A DNA stretch of 64,000 nucleotides from Rudanella paleaurantiibacter. GTDB taxonomy: Bacteria > Bacteroidota > Bacteroidia > Cytophagales > Spirosomataceae. Positions within the stretch are counted from its first letter, which is position 1. Each line of letters opens with the position of its first letter. Below the pieces are notes generated by a model. The model did no database searches and was not told the origin of the DNA. It saw only the letters and a program-made list of their open reading frames with translations. The stretch is from assembly GCF_009184635.1 (NCBI RefSeq), contig NZ_WELI01000002.1, positions 496,001 through 560,000 of the forward strand, in the 5' to 3' direction. Position numbers and translations under genes: made by a program. This document shows, piece after piece, positions 57,784 through 64,000 of the stretch.

Positions 57784-58599
57784 TCATTCGCGAGGGGCCA
57801 CCCAATCGGGTACGTCCTGCTCGATAGCCGCCCGCACTTTAGCCACAATCTCATCCACTGAGTCGTTGGGGTCAATCTGAAGCGGGGGTTTGATCCGTAC
57901 CGTCAGGAGGGTATTTCGCTTCTTGAACCGAAGTCCCTTTTTATCGAACGCCCGCCGGAACCCATTAATCACGATAGGCACTACAATGGGCTGGTTCTGC
58001 ATAATCATGTGGGCCGTACCCTTGCGCACAGGGGCATACGGGCTGGTGGTCCCTTGCGGGAAACTTACCACCCAGCCATGAGCAAGCGCCTTGCCCACCT
58101 TCTCACCGGCTGAGGTATCTACTTCCCGTTTTACATCGCGCCCATCGGCCCGCCACGACCGCTCCACCGTGATAGCCCCGCCCATGCTGAACAGCCGGGC
58201 CAGAATCCCCTTTTTCATGGTTTCTGAAGCAGCCACGTAGTAGTTGCGGGCACGCGGCCCGAACAAATACATGGGCGGAAGCAGGGTGTTCTTAAAGCCC
58301 CATTTCACCGAACAGAAAATGTGGAAGAAAGCAATAACATCGGCAAAGTAAGTCTGGTGATTCGCCAGAAACAGCACGTTATTGATGGGTAAGTTCTCAA
58401 TATTTTCCGTCCCCTCAATCTCAATTCGGTTCACCACCGTGTAGCGCGCGTAGGTAAACCAACCAATGGTTCCGATCAGGATTCGTTTCACCAACAACGA
58501 ATTGCCAAACGGGTCGCACTCAAACAGGCCCAGCACATCGAGCAGGGCAAGCGGCTTGGGCAAATAACTGAATTTGGTTGGCTTAACGTATTTCATCAT
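57784..58599 (-). CDS. PlsC-like 1-acylglycerol-3-phosphate acyltransferase
   Basis: 271-residue membrane-associated acyltransferase. LFLANHQTYFADVIAFFHIF is the acceptor motif, but it is HX5D (H-QTYFA-D) instead of the usual HX4D. The other blocks are GGAITVERSWR and SFPQGTTSPYAPVRKG (in place of FPEGTRS) and VVPIVINGFRRAF. The residue change is present in several Bacteroidota relatives, so it is probably functional; lysophosphatidate acylation is the likely activity. ATG at 58597-58599 was taken; 58596 is equally possible. A perfect inverted repeat lies upstream. Confidence 0.85.
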   Translation of the reverse strand: MMKYVKPTKFSYLPKPLALLDVLGLFECDPFGNSLLVKRILIGTIGWFTYARYTVVNRIEIEGTENIENLPINNVLFLANHQTYFADVIAFFHIFCSVKWGFKNTLLPPMYLFGPRARNYYVAASETMKKGILARLFSMGGAITVERSWRADGRDVKREVDTSAGEKVGKALAHGWVVSFPQGTTSPYAPVRKGTAHMIMQNQPIVVPIVINGFRRAFDKKGLRFKKRNTLLTVRIKPPLQIDPNDSVDEIVAKVRAAIEQDVPDWVAPRE

Positions 58600-58626
58600 C
58601 AATGGGCTGTCGCGTAAAGTGTAAAT

Positions 58627-58664
58627 ATACAAGCCCTATACATTGTTTGTGAACGGGCTTGTAT
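58627..58664. repeat. Inverted repeat upstream of the PlsC-like gene
   Basis: ATACAAGCCC (58627-58636) and GGGCTTGTAT (58655-58664) are perfect complements, 18 bases apart, starting 28 bases before the gene. Could be an operator or a leader hairpin. Confidence 0.7.
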
Positions 58665-58801
58665 CGCACAAAGACAGAAAAAAAATTTCCTACCCGGTTA
58701 ATCCTTTTCGCCTGGTGCTCGTCAAAGAACCAGAAACAGCCAGAAACACCCCATAAAACGGATTTCGCCTAACGGGGCTGGCACTAAAGAATCTGCTTCC
58801 C

Positions 58802-59497
58802 ATGAAACGAATCGTACTCGCCTTTGCTGCGGCAATCGGCCTCTTCACCACCACTTCAACCTTTGCACAAGTACAGTTTGGCGTCCGGGGGGGCGCCCAT
58901 TGGGGAACCGTCTCAAAACCCGCTCTTCTCGACAATTATTCGCCCAGCTTCCAGCTGTCGCCCGGCCCGCAGGGAGCCTTGTTTCTCGACATTCCGGTGA
59001 GCGAGCGCGTATCGTTCCGACCCGAACTGGGTTACTCACAAAAAGGATTGGTACTCCGCGAAAGCTTCTCGTTTGATGTATTAGGCGTACCTGTACCGCT
59101 GGGTGCCCGTATTGCCCTCCAAACCCGCAACATTGACCTGCCCCTGCTGGCCAAGATCAATCTGGCCAGTGCCGAAAGTTCGGTACAGCCGTATCTGATT
59201 GCTGGCCCAGCCGTGAGCTATGCCGCCGACAGCCGGGTGCGCGCCCGGGCTGAGGGTCTGTTCCGCACCCAACCGTTTGATTTGAATGTACCGCTCGGCG
59301 GGGTTATGAATCGCTGGGACGTAAGTGGCGTTGGTGGCCTGGGCCTGGCCTTTAATGCCGGTGCCGGACAATTTGTCCTCGAAGGTCGCTACGTGCATGG
59401 CCTCACCCGCCAGATCGAGGTACCTGTAGTGCAGCTGCCCGTTCGCAACCGCGGGGTTAGTGTATCACTCGGCTACTCGTTCCCGATTGGGCAGTAA
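58802..59497 (+). CDS. Outer-membrane beta-barrel (PorT-like) protein
   Basis: 231-residue outer-membrane protein. Signal peptide 1-21 (ending TSTFAQ), then an eight-strand-like barrel: VQFGVRGGAHWGTVS, PGPQGALFLDIPVSERVSFRPELGYSQKG, IDLPLLAKINLASAESS, QPYLIAGPAVSYAAD, AGQFVLEGRYVHGLTR and the final strand GVSVSLGYSFPIGQ. The pattern is that of the outer-membrane beta-barrel (OMP_b-brl_2 / PorT) family, whose members include T9SS component PorT and many unrelated proteins. Monocistronic. Confidence 0.85.
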   Translation: MKRIVLAFAAAIGLFTTTSTFAQVQFGVRGGAHWGTVSKPALLDNYSPSFQLSPGPQGALFLDIPVSERVSFRPELGYSQKGLVLRESFSFDVLGVPVPLGARIALQTRNIDLPLLAKINLASAESSVQPYLIAGPAVSYAADSRVRARAEGLFRTQPFDLNVPLGGVMNRWDVSGVGGLGLAFNAGAGQFVLEGRYVHGLTRQIEVPVVQLPVRNRGVSVSLGYSFPIGQ

Positions 59498-59565
59498 CCG
59501 CAAGTCTGAAATACAGCGTCGAAGTACGCTCTAAAGATTGTTTTTGTTGAACCTACGAACTGAAT

Positions 59566-59604
59566 CAAAGAAGCCGGGCCACTTGGACCCGGCTTTCTTT
59601 TTTA
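59566..59604 (+). terminator. Terminator between the barrel protein and dsbD
   Basis: AAGCCGGGCC (59571-59580) pairs with its near-complement GGACCCGGCTT (about 59586-59596), followed by TCTTTTTT. It is 69 bases after the barrel-protein stop and 22 before the convergent dsbD stop. Confidence 0.85.
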
Positions 59605-59625
59605 CCGAAATAGCTGTCTGATAAG

Positions 59626-61725
59626 TTACCCCTTTTCCGCAAACTTCGCTTTGCCCGCATCGAGGAACTTCGCGAAGTTATCCGCATTCAGATCGTAATT
59701 CTTCGGCCGAACCAGCAGGTTACCTTCGTGATCGACAAGGCAGTAGTGCGGCTGGGCGTTGTTGTTGTATTTCACAATCTGCAGATCGGCGTTTTGGGCA
59801 CCAATTGTCTTTTTCTCTTTCTGATCGTAGGTTGAGGTGTACCACTCCGACGGTGGTAACTCGGTTTTATCGTCAACATACAGCGCTACCACCACGTAGT
59901 CGTTCTGAAGCCTCGACAGCACCGGGGCCTCTGACCATACGCGGGCTTCCATTTCTCGGCAATTAACACAGCCGTGCCCGGTGAAGTCGATAAATACCGG
60001 TTTGTTTACCGTTTTGGCGTAGGCCAAGGCTTCTTTATAATCGAAGAAACCATTCAGCCCGTGGGGTAGGCTAAATAATTGCCCATGCCGACGCGACGCA
60101 CTCTGATTAGCCCCCAACTGCCCACTGCTACTGCCCGCTGCCCCTATTTTAAAGTCTTGGGAGGTTTCGGGGGGCAGGTAGCCCGCTAATGCTTTGAGCG
60201 GGGCGCCCCACAAACCCGGCACCATGTACACCACAAAGGCAAAGGTCAGAATAGCCAGCAATAGCCGGGGAACGCTTACCATCTTGGTTTCGCTGTCGTG
60301 CGGCAACCGAATTTTCCCGAGCAGGTAAAAGCCAATCAAGGCAAAAATCACGACCCAGAACGCCAGAAATACCTCCCGGTCGAGCAGGCCCCAGTGGTAC
60401 ACCTGATCGGCAATACTCAGGAATTTGAGGGCCAGGGCCAGCTCCAGAAAGCCCAGCACCACCTTAACCGAATTGAGCCAGCCACCCGATTTAGGCAGGC
60501 TCTTGAGCCACTGCGGAAACAAGGCGAACAGCGTGAACGGAATAGCAAACGCCGACGAGAAAGCTGCCATACCCACAATGGGTTTGATTACCTCGCCCCC
60601 CGCCGAAGCCACCAGCAGGCTACCCACAATAGGCCCCGTGCACGAAAACGAAACCAGCACCAGCGTGAAGGCCATAAACAGAATGCCCACTACCCCACCA
60701 CGCTCAGCCTGTGCATCGGCCTTGTTGACCAGCGAACTGGGCAGCACAATCTCAAACAACCCCAGAAACGACAGACCGAACACAAAGAAGACGGCAAAAA
60801 ACAAAACGTTGGGCAACCAGTGCGTACTCACAAAATTGGCAAAAGCCGGGCCGTTGATCCGCGACACGATGGTGCCAATGAGCACGTAAATGCCAATAAT
60901 CGACAAACCATACAGCAGGGCTTTCCAGGCTCCCCCTTTCTGGTTGGTGAAAAAACTAACCGTCATCGGGATGATCGGGAATACGCAGGGGGTCAGCAAA
61001 GCTACCAAACCCGACAGGAAGGCCGTAAGCACAAACGCCCAGAGCGAGCCATCGGCGGCATCGGTTTCGGTGCCTTCTACCGCCGTAAGCGACTCAGTGG
61101 GGTCGGCCACAACAGGGGCCGCCGAGGGCCCCTCGGCATTGGGCACTGTAGCCGCCGTATCGGTTTCGGCTGAGGTAGGGGCTACGGCCGTAGCTGTTGT
61201 GATAGAAGCACTCAGTGGCTTGGTCGCCGTAGCACTGGCTGGGGCCGTAGCCGCTCCGGCCTGAACCGTCAGTTCGAACGGAGCATCGGCGGGGGGCAGG
61301 CAGGTTCCGTCTTTGGTTGAGCAGGTCGAGAAATTAATATTCCCGGCAATCACAGTTCCGGCCTTCTTGATCTTTACTTTTTGCAGAAACAGAGCCTCTT
61401 TGGTAAAGTATCGCACATTACCGGGCCATATTTCTTCGTATTTTTCTTTGGCACCTACGGGTGTAGCCTTACCCACTGCTTCACAATCGGCACTCGGGTT
61501 AATGGTAACAACGGCAATATTTGGCCCCAGATTTGGGTCAAAATCATTGGAGTACACGTACCAGCCATCGTCAATAACAGCTTTTATACGCACTGTCACA
61601 ATGTCTCCCGCATTGGCGGTCGGCTTGTCGAGGCTAAACGACCAGGTGGCCGGATTTTTCTGAATTTGACCCAGCGATAAAAGAGGCAGTATCAAAAGCG
61701 CCCAGAGGGCTGGCAATGTCTTCAT
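59626..61725 (-). CDS. Thiol:disulfide interchange protein DsbD
   Basis: 699-residue membrane electron carrier that passes reducing equivalents from cytosolic thioredoxin to the periplasm. Signal peptide 1-19. N-terminal DsbD-alpha domain (about 20-150) with CSTKDGTCLPP holding the two redox cysteines. A long linker rich in Ala/Thr (about 150-225). An eight-helix core from about 230, with LLTPCVFPIIPMTVSFFTNQ and SFSCTGPIVGSLLVAS, the paired cysteines. C-terminal thioredoxin domain with GHGCVNCREME (CxxC). Complete for the family. A 12-base inverted repeat and a TACTTTTG promoter box lie upstream. Confidence 0.93.
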   Translation of the reverse strand: MKTLPALWALLILPLLSLGQIQKNPATWSFSLDKPTANAGDIVTVRIKAVIDDGWYVYSNDFDPNLGPNIAVVTINPSADCEAVGKATPVGAKEKYEEIWPGNVRYFTKEALFLQKVKIKKAGTVIAGNINFSTCSTKDGTCLPPADAPFELTVQAGAATAPASATATKPLSASITTATAVAPTSAETDTAATVPNAEGPSAAPVVADPTESLTAVEGTETDAADGSLWAFVLTAFLSGLVALLTPCVFPIIPMTVSFFTNQKGGAWKALLYGLSIIGIYVLIGTIVSRINGPAFANFVSTHWLPNVLFFAVFFVFGLSFLGLFEIVLPSSLVNKADAQAERGGVVGILFMAFTLVLVSFSCTGPIVGSLLVASAGGEVIKPIVGMAAFSSAFAIPFTLFALFPQWLKSLPKSGGWLNSVKVVLGFLELALALKFLSIADQVYHWGLLDREVFLAFWVVIFALIGFYLLGKIRLPHDSETKMVSVPRLLLAILTFAFVVYMVPGLWGAPLKALAGYLPPETSQDFKIGAAGSSSGQLGANQSASRRHGQLFSLPHGLNGFFDYKEALAYAKTVNKPVFIDFTGHGCVNCREMEARVWSEAPVLSRLQNDYVVVALYVDDKTELPPSEWYTSTYDQKEKKTIGAQNADLQIVKYNNNAQPHYCLVDHEGNLLVRPKNYDLNADNFAKFLDAGKAKFAEKG

Positions 61726-61768
61726 GGTTGGTGATTTGTAGGAGGTACAAGCCATACGCATTTCATAA

Positions 61769-61814
61769 CACGTTCAATGCAAAATTATTTCCATTGAACG
61801 TGTAGCAAAAGTAA
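61769..61814 (-). promoter_or_regulatory. dsbD promoter box and 12-bp inverted repeat
   Basis: Minus-strand TACTTTTG (61807-61814) matches TAnnTTTG. Immediately downstream CATTGAACGTGT (61793-61804) and ACACGTTCAATG (61769-61780) are perfect complements with 12 bases between. The repeat spans the expected transcription start, so it could be an operator or a leader hairpin. Confidence 0.6.
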
Positions 61815-61843
61815 GACCATTGGGCACAGGTCCGGTTTTATCA

Positions 61844-61879
61844 TAAAAAACACCGCCCGGAAAGCATTCCGGGCGGTGT
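61844..61879 (-). terminator. Terminator of the PhyH dioxygenase gene
   Basis: ACACCGCCCGGAA (61850-61862) pairs perfectly with TTCCGGGCGGTGT (61867-61879) around AGCA, followed by six T on the minus strand. It lies 28 bases after the stop and just before the dsbD promoter. Confidence 0.92.
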
Positions 61880-61906
61880 ATGCATTACCAACCTATGAAG
61901 TAACTG

Positions 61907-62740
61907 TTAATAGCTAAATAATACGGGATTCAGATAACTACTCGGTTTGCTACCTACCGGCGCGTTGTCGAGCCAGGCCGCCAAATCGGCCACTTGATAG
62001 CTGTTTCGAGGCTGCATAACCACCTGATCCTGATCCATGTAAATCATGGTCATTACTTTCCGGGGCCGGTCGGAGGTGTTAGGCCCCGCCCGGTGGAACG
62101 TCCAACCGGCATGATAGCTCACCTCGCCCAAGTCAAAGGGGGTGTCGTTCATCGGAAAATTTTGCCGTTGCAATTCGTCCGATAAAATCCGCTCGCTATC
62201 GTCACTGATTTCAATATCCCGCCCAATTTCAACATGCTGACTCCCTTCGGCAAAAGCCAAGGGTCCCATCTGCATGGGCGTTTCCTGCAACGGAATCCAG
62301 ACCGTAATGGTCTTGGGCGAAGCCAAAGGCCAGTAAAACTGGTCGGCATGCCAGGGCGTAATCCCACCCGACGGCTCTTTGTACAAAGCCTGATCGTGGT
62401 AGAGCCGCACGCCGTTCACTTCCATCAGATCCGTAGCGATTTGGGCCAACCGGCGTGAAAACACAAACTCCTTTACCTCGTCGTCTTCGCGCCAGAGGTT
62501 CATGATCTGCAAAAAAGCCCGCTCATACGTAGTACGCTCCTCCATGGGCTTAGTGAGCGTATTGAGCCGAACAACCTGCTCACTGATAATAGACCCATAA
62601 TACTCCAGCACGGCCGGACTCAACACCTGCTTGAGCTTTACATACCCTTTGGCACGATACGTCTCGATGGCTTCGGCTGGTACCGGATAGGGGGTGTTCA
62701 ACTCCTCCAAAAGTGTCTGCTTATCAGTTTGAACAATCAT
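61907..62740 (-). CDS. Phytanoyl-CoA dioxygenase (PhyH) family protein
   Basis: 277-residue Fe(II)/2-oxoglutarate-dependent oxygenase. The metal triad is visible as WHADQFYW (His and Asp) and FHRAGPNTSD (distal His); the 2-oxoglutarate arginine is in RPRKVMTMIYMD. The N terminus, YRAKGYVKLKQVLSPAVLEYYG, is typical of small-molecule PhyH enzymes. It lies divergent from an AraC-family regulator, which probably controls it. Substrate unknown; sugar-related or lipid hydroxylation are both possible. Confidence 0.9.
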   Translation of the reverse strand: MIVQTDKQTLLEELNTPYPVPAEAIETYRAKGYVKLKQVLSPAVLEYYGSIISEQVVRLNTLTKPMEERTTYERAFLQIMNLWREDDEVKEFVFSRRLAQIATDLMEVNGVRLYHDQALYKEPSGGITPWHADQFYWPLASPKTITVWIPLQETPMQMGPLAFAEGSQHVEIGRDIEISDDSERILSDELQRQNFPMNDTPFDLGEVSYHAGWTFHRAGPNTSDRPRKVMTMIYMDQDQVVMQPRNSYQVADLAAWLDNAPVGSKPSSYLNPVLFSY

Positions 62741-62944
62741 ACGTGTTTATTAGCCCGTCAAATTATACATTCTTCATTGATACGACAAATTTATTTGAAC
62801 AATTCTAAGAAAATATTCCACCTATTTGCGCATTTATGTACGATCTTGACAAGCCCAAAAAAATATCCCTCTTTTGTACGTCAAAATGCTACAATCCATA
62901 CCAGTTGGCTTCTGTGTGGCCATTCTGGTTGTTCCAACCCTGCC

Positions 62945-63844
62945 ATGAAAGCACTTTTTGAAAAGGTTACGATTGGCGAGCAGAGCTCTCTGCTGGTAAA
63001 GCAGGTGCGCATGCCGCAGTTTGATGCACCCTGGCACTACCATCCGGAATACGAGCTGACCTGTATTATCCGAAGCAGCGGCAAACGGTTTGTGGGCGAC
63101 CATATCGGGGCTTTTGATGCCGACGATCTGGTGCTGGTGGGGCCTAATTTGCCGCATTTCTGGCGCAACGATGACATGCTTCCGGCCGAGGCTCCGGCCG
63201 AAGCCGTTGTTGTTCAGTTTCCGGCTACGTTTGAAGATACCATCCTGAAACTATTGCCCGAGGCCGAAGCAATCTGCCAGATGCTCAAACGGGCACAGTA
63301 CGGGCTGCGCTTTTCGGCGATAACGTCGGGGCGAGTCCGCCCACAGATGGAGCAGTTGCTTCACCGGCAGGGCATGGACCGGCTACTGGCTTTTCTGACG
63401 TTGCTCAACGAACTTAGCCGCGATACCGATTTTATGTTGCTGGCGAGCGATGGGTACCAACTCTCAGTCAGCGAGGCCGAAACCGAACGTATGAAACGGG
63501 TGCTCGACTATATGCTGAGTCATTTTAAGGGCGAAATCAGCATTGACCAGATTGCCTCGGTAGCAGGTATGGCACCTGCCGCCTTCTGCCGGTATTTCCG
63601 TCGGCGTACCAGCAAATCCTTTGTCGAATACCTCAACGAGCTCCGAATCAGCCACGCCCGCAAGCTACTGGCGCAGGCCGACCTGAGCGTGGGGCAGGTA
63701 GCCCTCGAATGCGGCTTCAACAATATTTCGCATTTCCACCGGCAGTTTCGGCTACATACCAATACCACCCCGCTCAAGTACCAGATTGCCGCCCGCAACC
63801 GGCTTCCCCGCCGTCAGCAGCCCGACAAGTGGCCAACATTGTGA
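62945..63844 (+). CDS. AraC family transcriptional regulator with cupin-type sensor domain
   Basis: 299-residue regulator. The N-terminal cupin-like arm carries DAPWHYHPEYELTCIIRSSGKRFVGDH and DLVLVGPNLPHFWRN. The C-terminal AraC double helix-turn-helix includes ISIDQIASVAGMAPAAFCRYF and VALECGFNNISHFHRQF with the usual closing NTTPLKYQ. The frame is open for 72 more codons upstream, but that part lacks similarity, and the ATG at 62945 begins a normal cupin domain. It is divergent from the PhyH gene with a 204-base gap, so joint control through that gap is likely. Ligand is probably a sugar or a related metabolite. Confidence 0.92.
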   Translation: MKALFEKVTIGEQSSLLVKQVRMPQFDAPWHYHPEYELTCIIRSSGKRFVGDHIGAFDADDLVLVGPNLPHFWRNDDMLPAEAPAEAVVVQFPATFEDTILKLLPEAEAICQMLKRAQYGLRFSAITSGRVRPQMEQLLHRQGMDRLLAFLTLLNELSRDTDFMLLASDGYQLSVSEAETERMKRVLDYMLSHFKGEISIDQIASVAGMAPAAFCRYFRRRTSKSFVEYLNELRISHARKLLAQADLSVGQVALECGFNNISHFHRQFRLHTNTTPLKYQIAARNRLPRRQQPDKWPTL

Positions 63845-63916
63845 GGTATTAGCCGGGTACCCAAACCAGACAGACCAAATTAACCATTAAATCTCCGGCC
63901 GATCTCGGATGCATCG

Positions 63917-63988
63917 TTCGCATACCTGCCCGAAAACCTTTATTTTTGTGGGCGATAGCCAGTTAATCGAGCAGACGTTTGGCTGCTC
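63917..63988 (+). promoter_or_regulatory. Promoter and leader hairpin at the right edge
   Basis: TTCG (63917-63920), 20 bases, then TATTTTTG (63941-63948), a full -7 match. About 20 bases beyond, GAGCAG (63969-63974) and CTGCTC (63983-63988) form a hairpin followed after seven bases by a T run that reaches the window end. It could start a gene outside the window, with an attenuator-like leader, or a short RNA. Confidence 0.4.
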
Positions 63989-64000
63989 CTGCATCTTTTT

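Noticed and set aside
60298-61173. 291-codon plus-strand frame rich in Arg/Gln/His
   Set aside because: Antisense to dsbD; composition reflects mirrored codons.
62729-62944. N-terminal extension of the AraC protein
   Set aside because: 72 extra codons without similarity that would fill the divergent promoter region; the ATG at 62945 starts a normal cupin domain.

Overview
The window looks like chromosomal DNA from a member of the Bacteroidota, order Cytophagales, most likely the Spirosoma/Rudanella/Fibrella group. Three things point there. Several promoters have the Bacteroidota TAnnTTTG -7 box. Three secreted peptidases, and probably a fourth protein, end in type IX secretion (T9SS) sorting-like domains. 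Families typical of the phylum are present (DUF5606, DUF1501/DUF1800 pair, GH9-NodB fusion, M56/BlaI sets, divergent 389-residue AIR synthase). I saw no tRNA, rRNA, transposase, phage gene or CRISPR array, and the genes I can read look intact.

Layout. 1-6.7 kb: minus-strand genes for a membrane-anchored parvulin isomerase (cut by the left edge), a CrtA-like monooxygenase, a coiled-coil lipoprotein, a redoxin and a secreted GH9 glycanase fused to a NodB-like domain. 6.9-14.2 kb: a TetR-controlled RND efflux operon (tetR, TolC, DUF3995, adaptor, four-helix-bundle protein, RND pump); near-identical 15-bp palindromes lie in the tetR promoter and before tolC. 14.2-24.3 kb: a secreted protein, purM, a Gfo/Idh oxidoreductase, a DUF481 barrel, a LysM protein, purE, a DegT aminotransferase and the DUF1501/DUF1800 pair. 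24.5-26.6 kb: a RamB/ScfR-type regulator divergent from a small protein that looks like only the C-terminal domain of malate synthase.

26.6-40.2 kb: a DUF2147 protein, two overlapping secreted subtilases, a DUF5009-like membrane protein, an M28 peptidase, murB, a SPOR-like lipoprotein and gmd. 40.2-46.6 kb: a nested inverted-repeat element, a second Gfo/Idh protein, a DnaQ-like exonuclease, an S41 peptidase and a blaI-M56-TonB operon. 46.6-55.4 kb: an M4 metalloprotease, small secreted proteins, an M20 amidohydrolase, an RDD protein, DUF5606, engB and a DinB protein. 55.5-64 kb: yqeY, cvpA, rlmN, a PlsC-like acyltransferase, an outer-membrane barrel, dsbD and a PhyH dioxygenase divergent from an AraC regulator.

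The window mixes housekeeping (purine synthesis, cell wall, rRNA methylation, ribosome assembly) with envelope and secretion functions. No single large novel operon stands out. The most unusual items are the stand-alone malate-synthase-like domain beside its probable regulator, a perfect 19-bp inverted repeat inside the start region of the second subtilase, a long purine/pyrimidine mirror tract before purM, the nested repeat element at 40.3-40.6 kb with a related copy at 24.5 kb, and recurring intergenic hairpins built from short repeated words. All functional statements are from reading the sequence and family knowledge; no database search was run.
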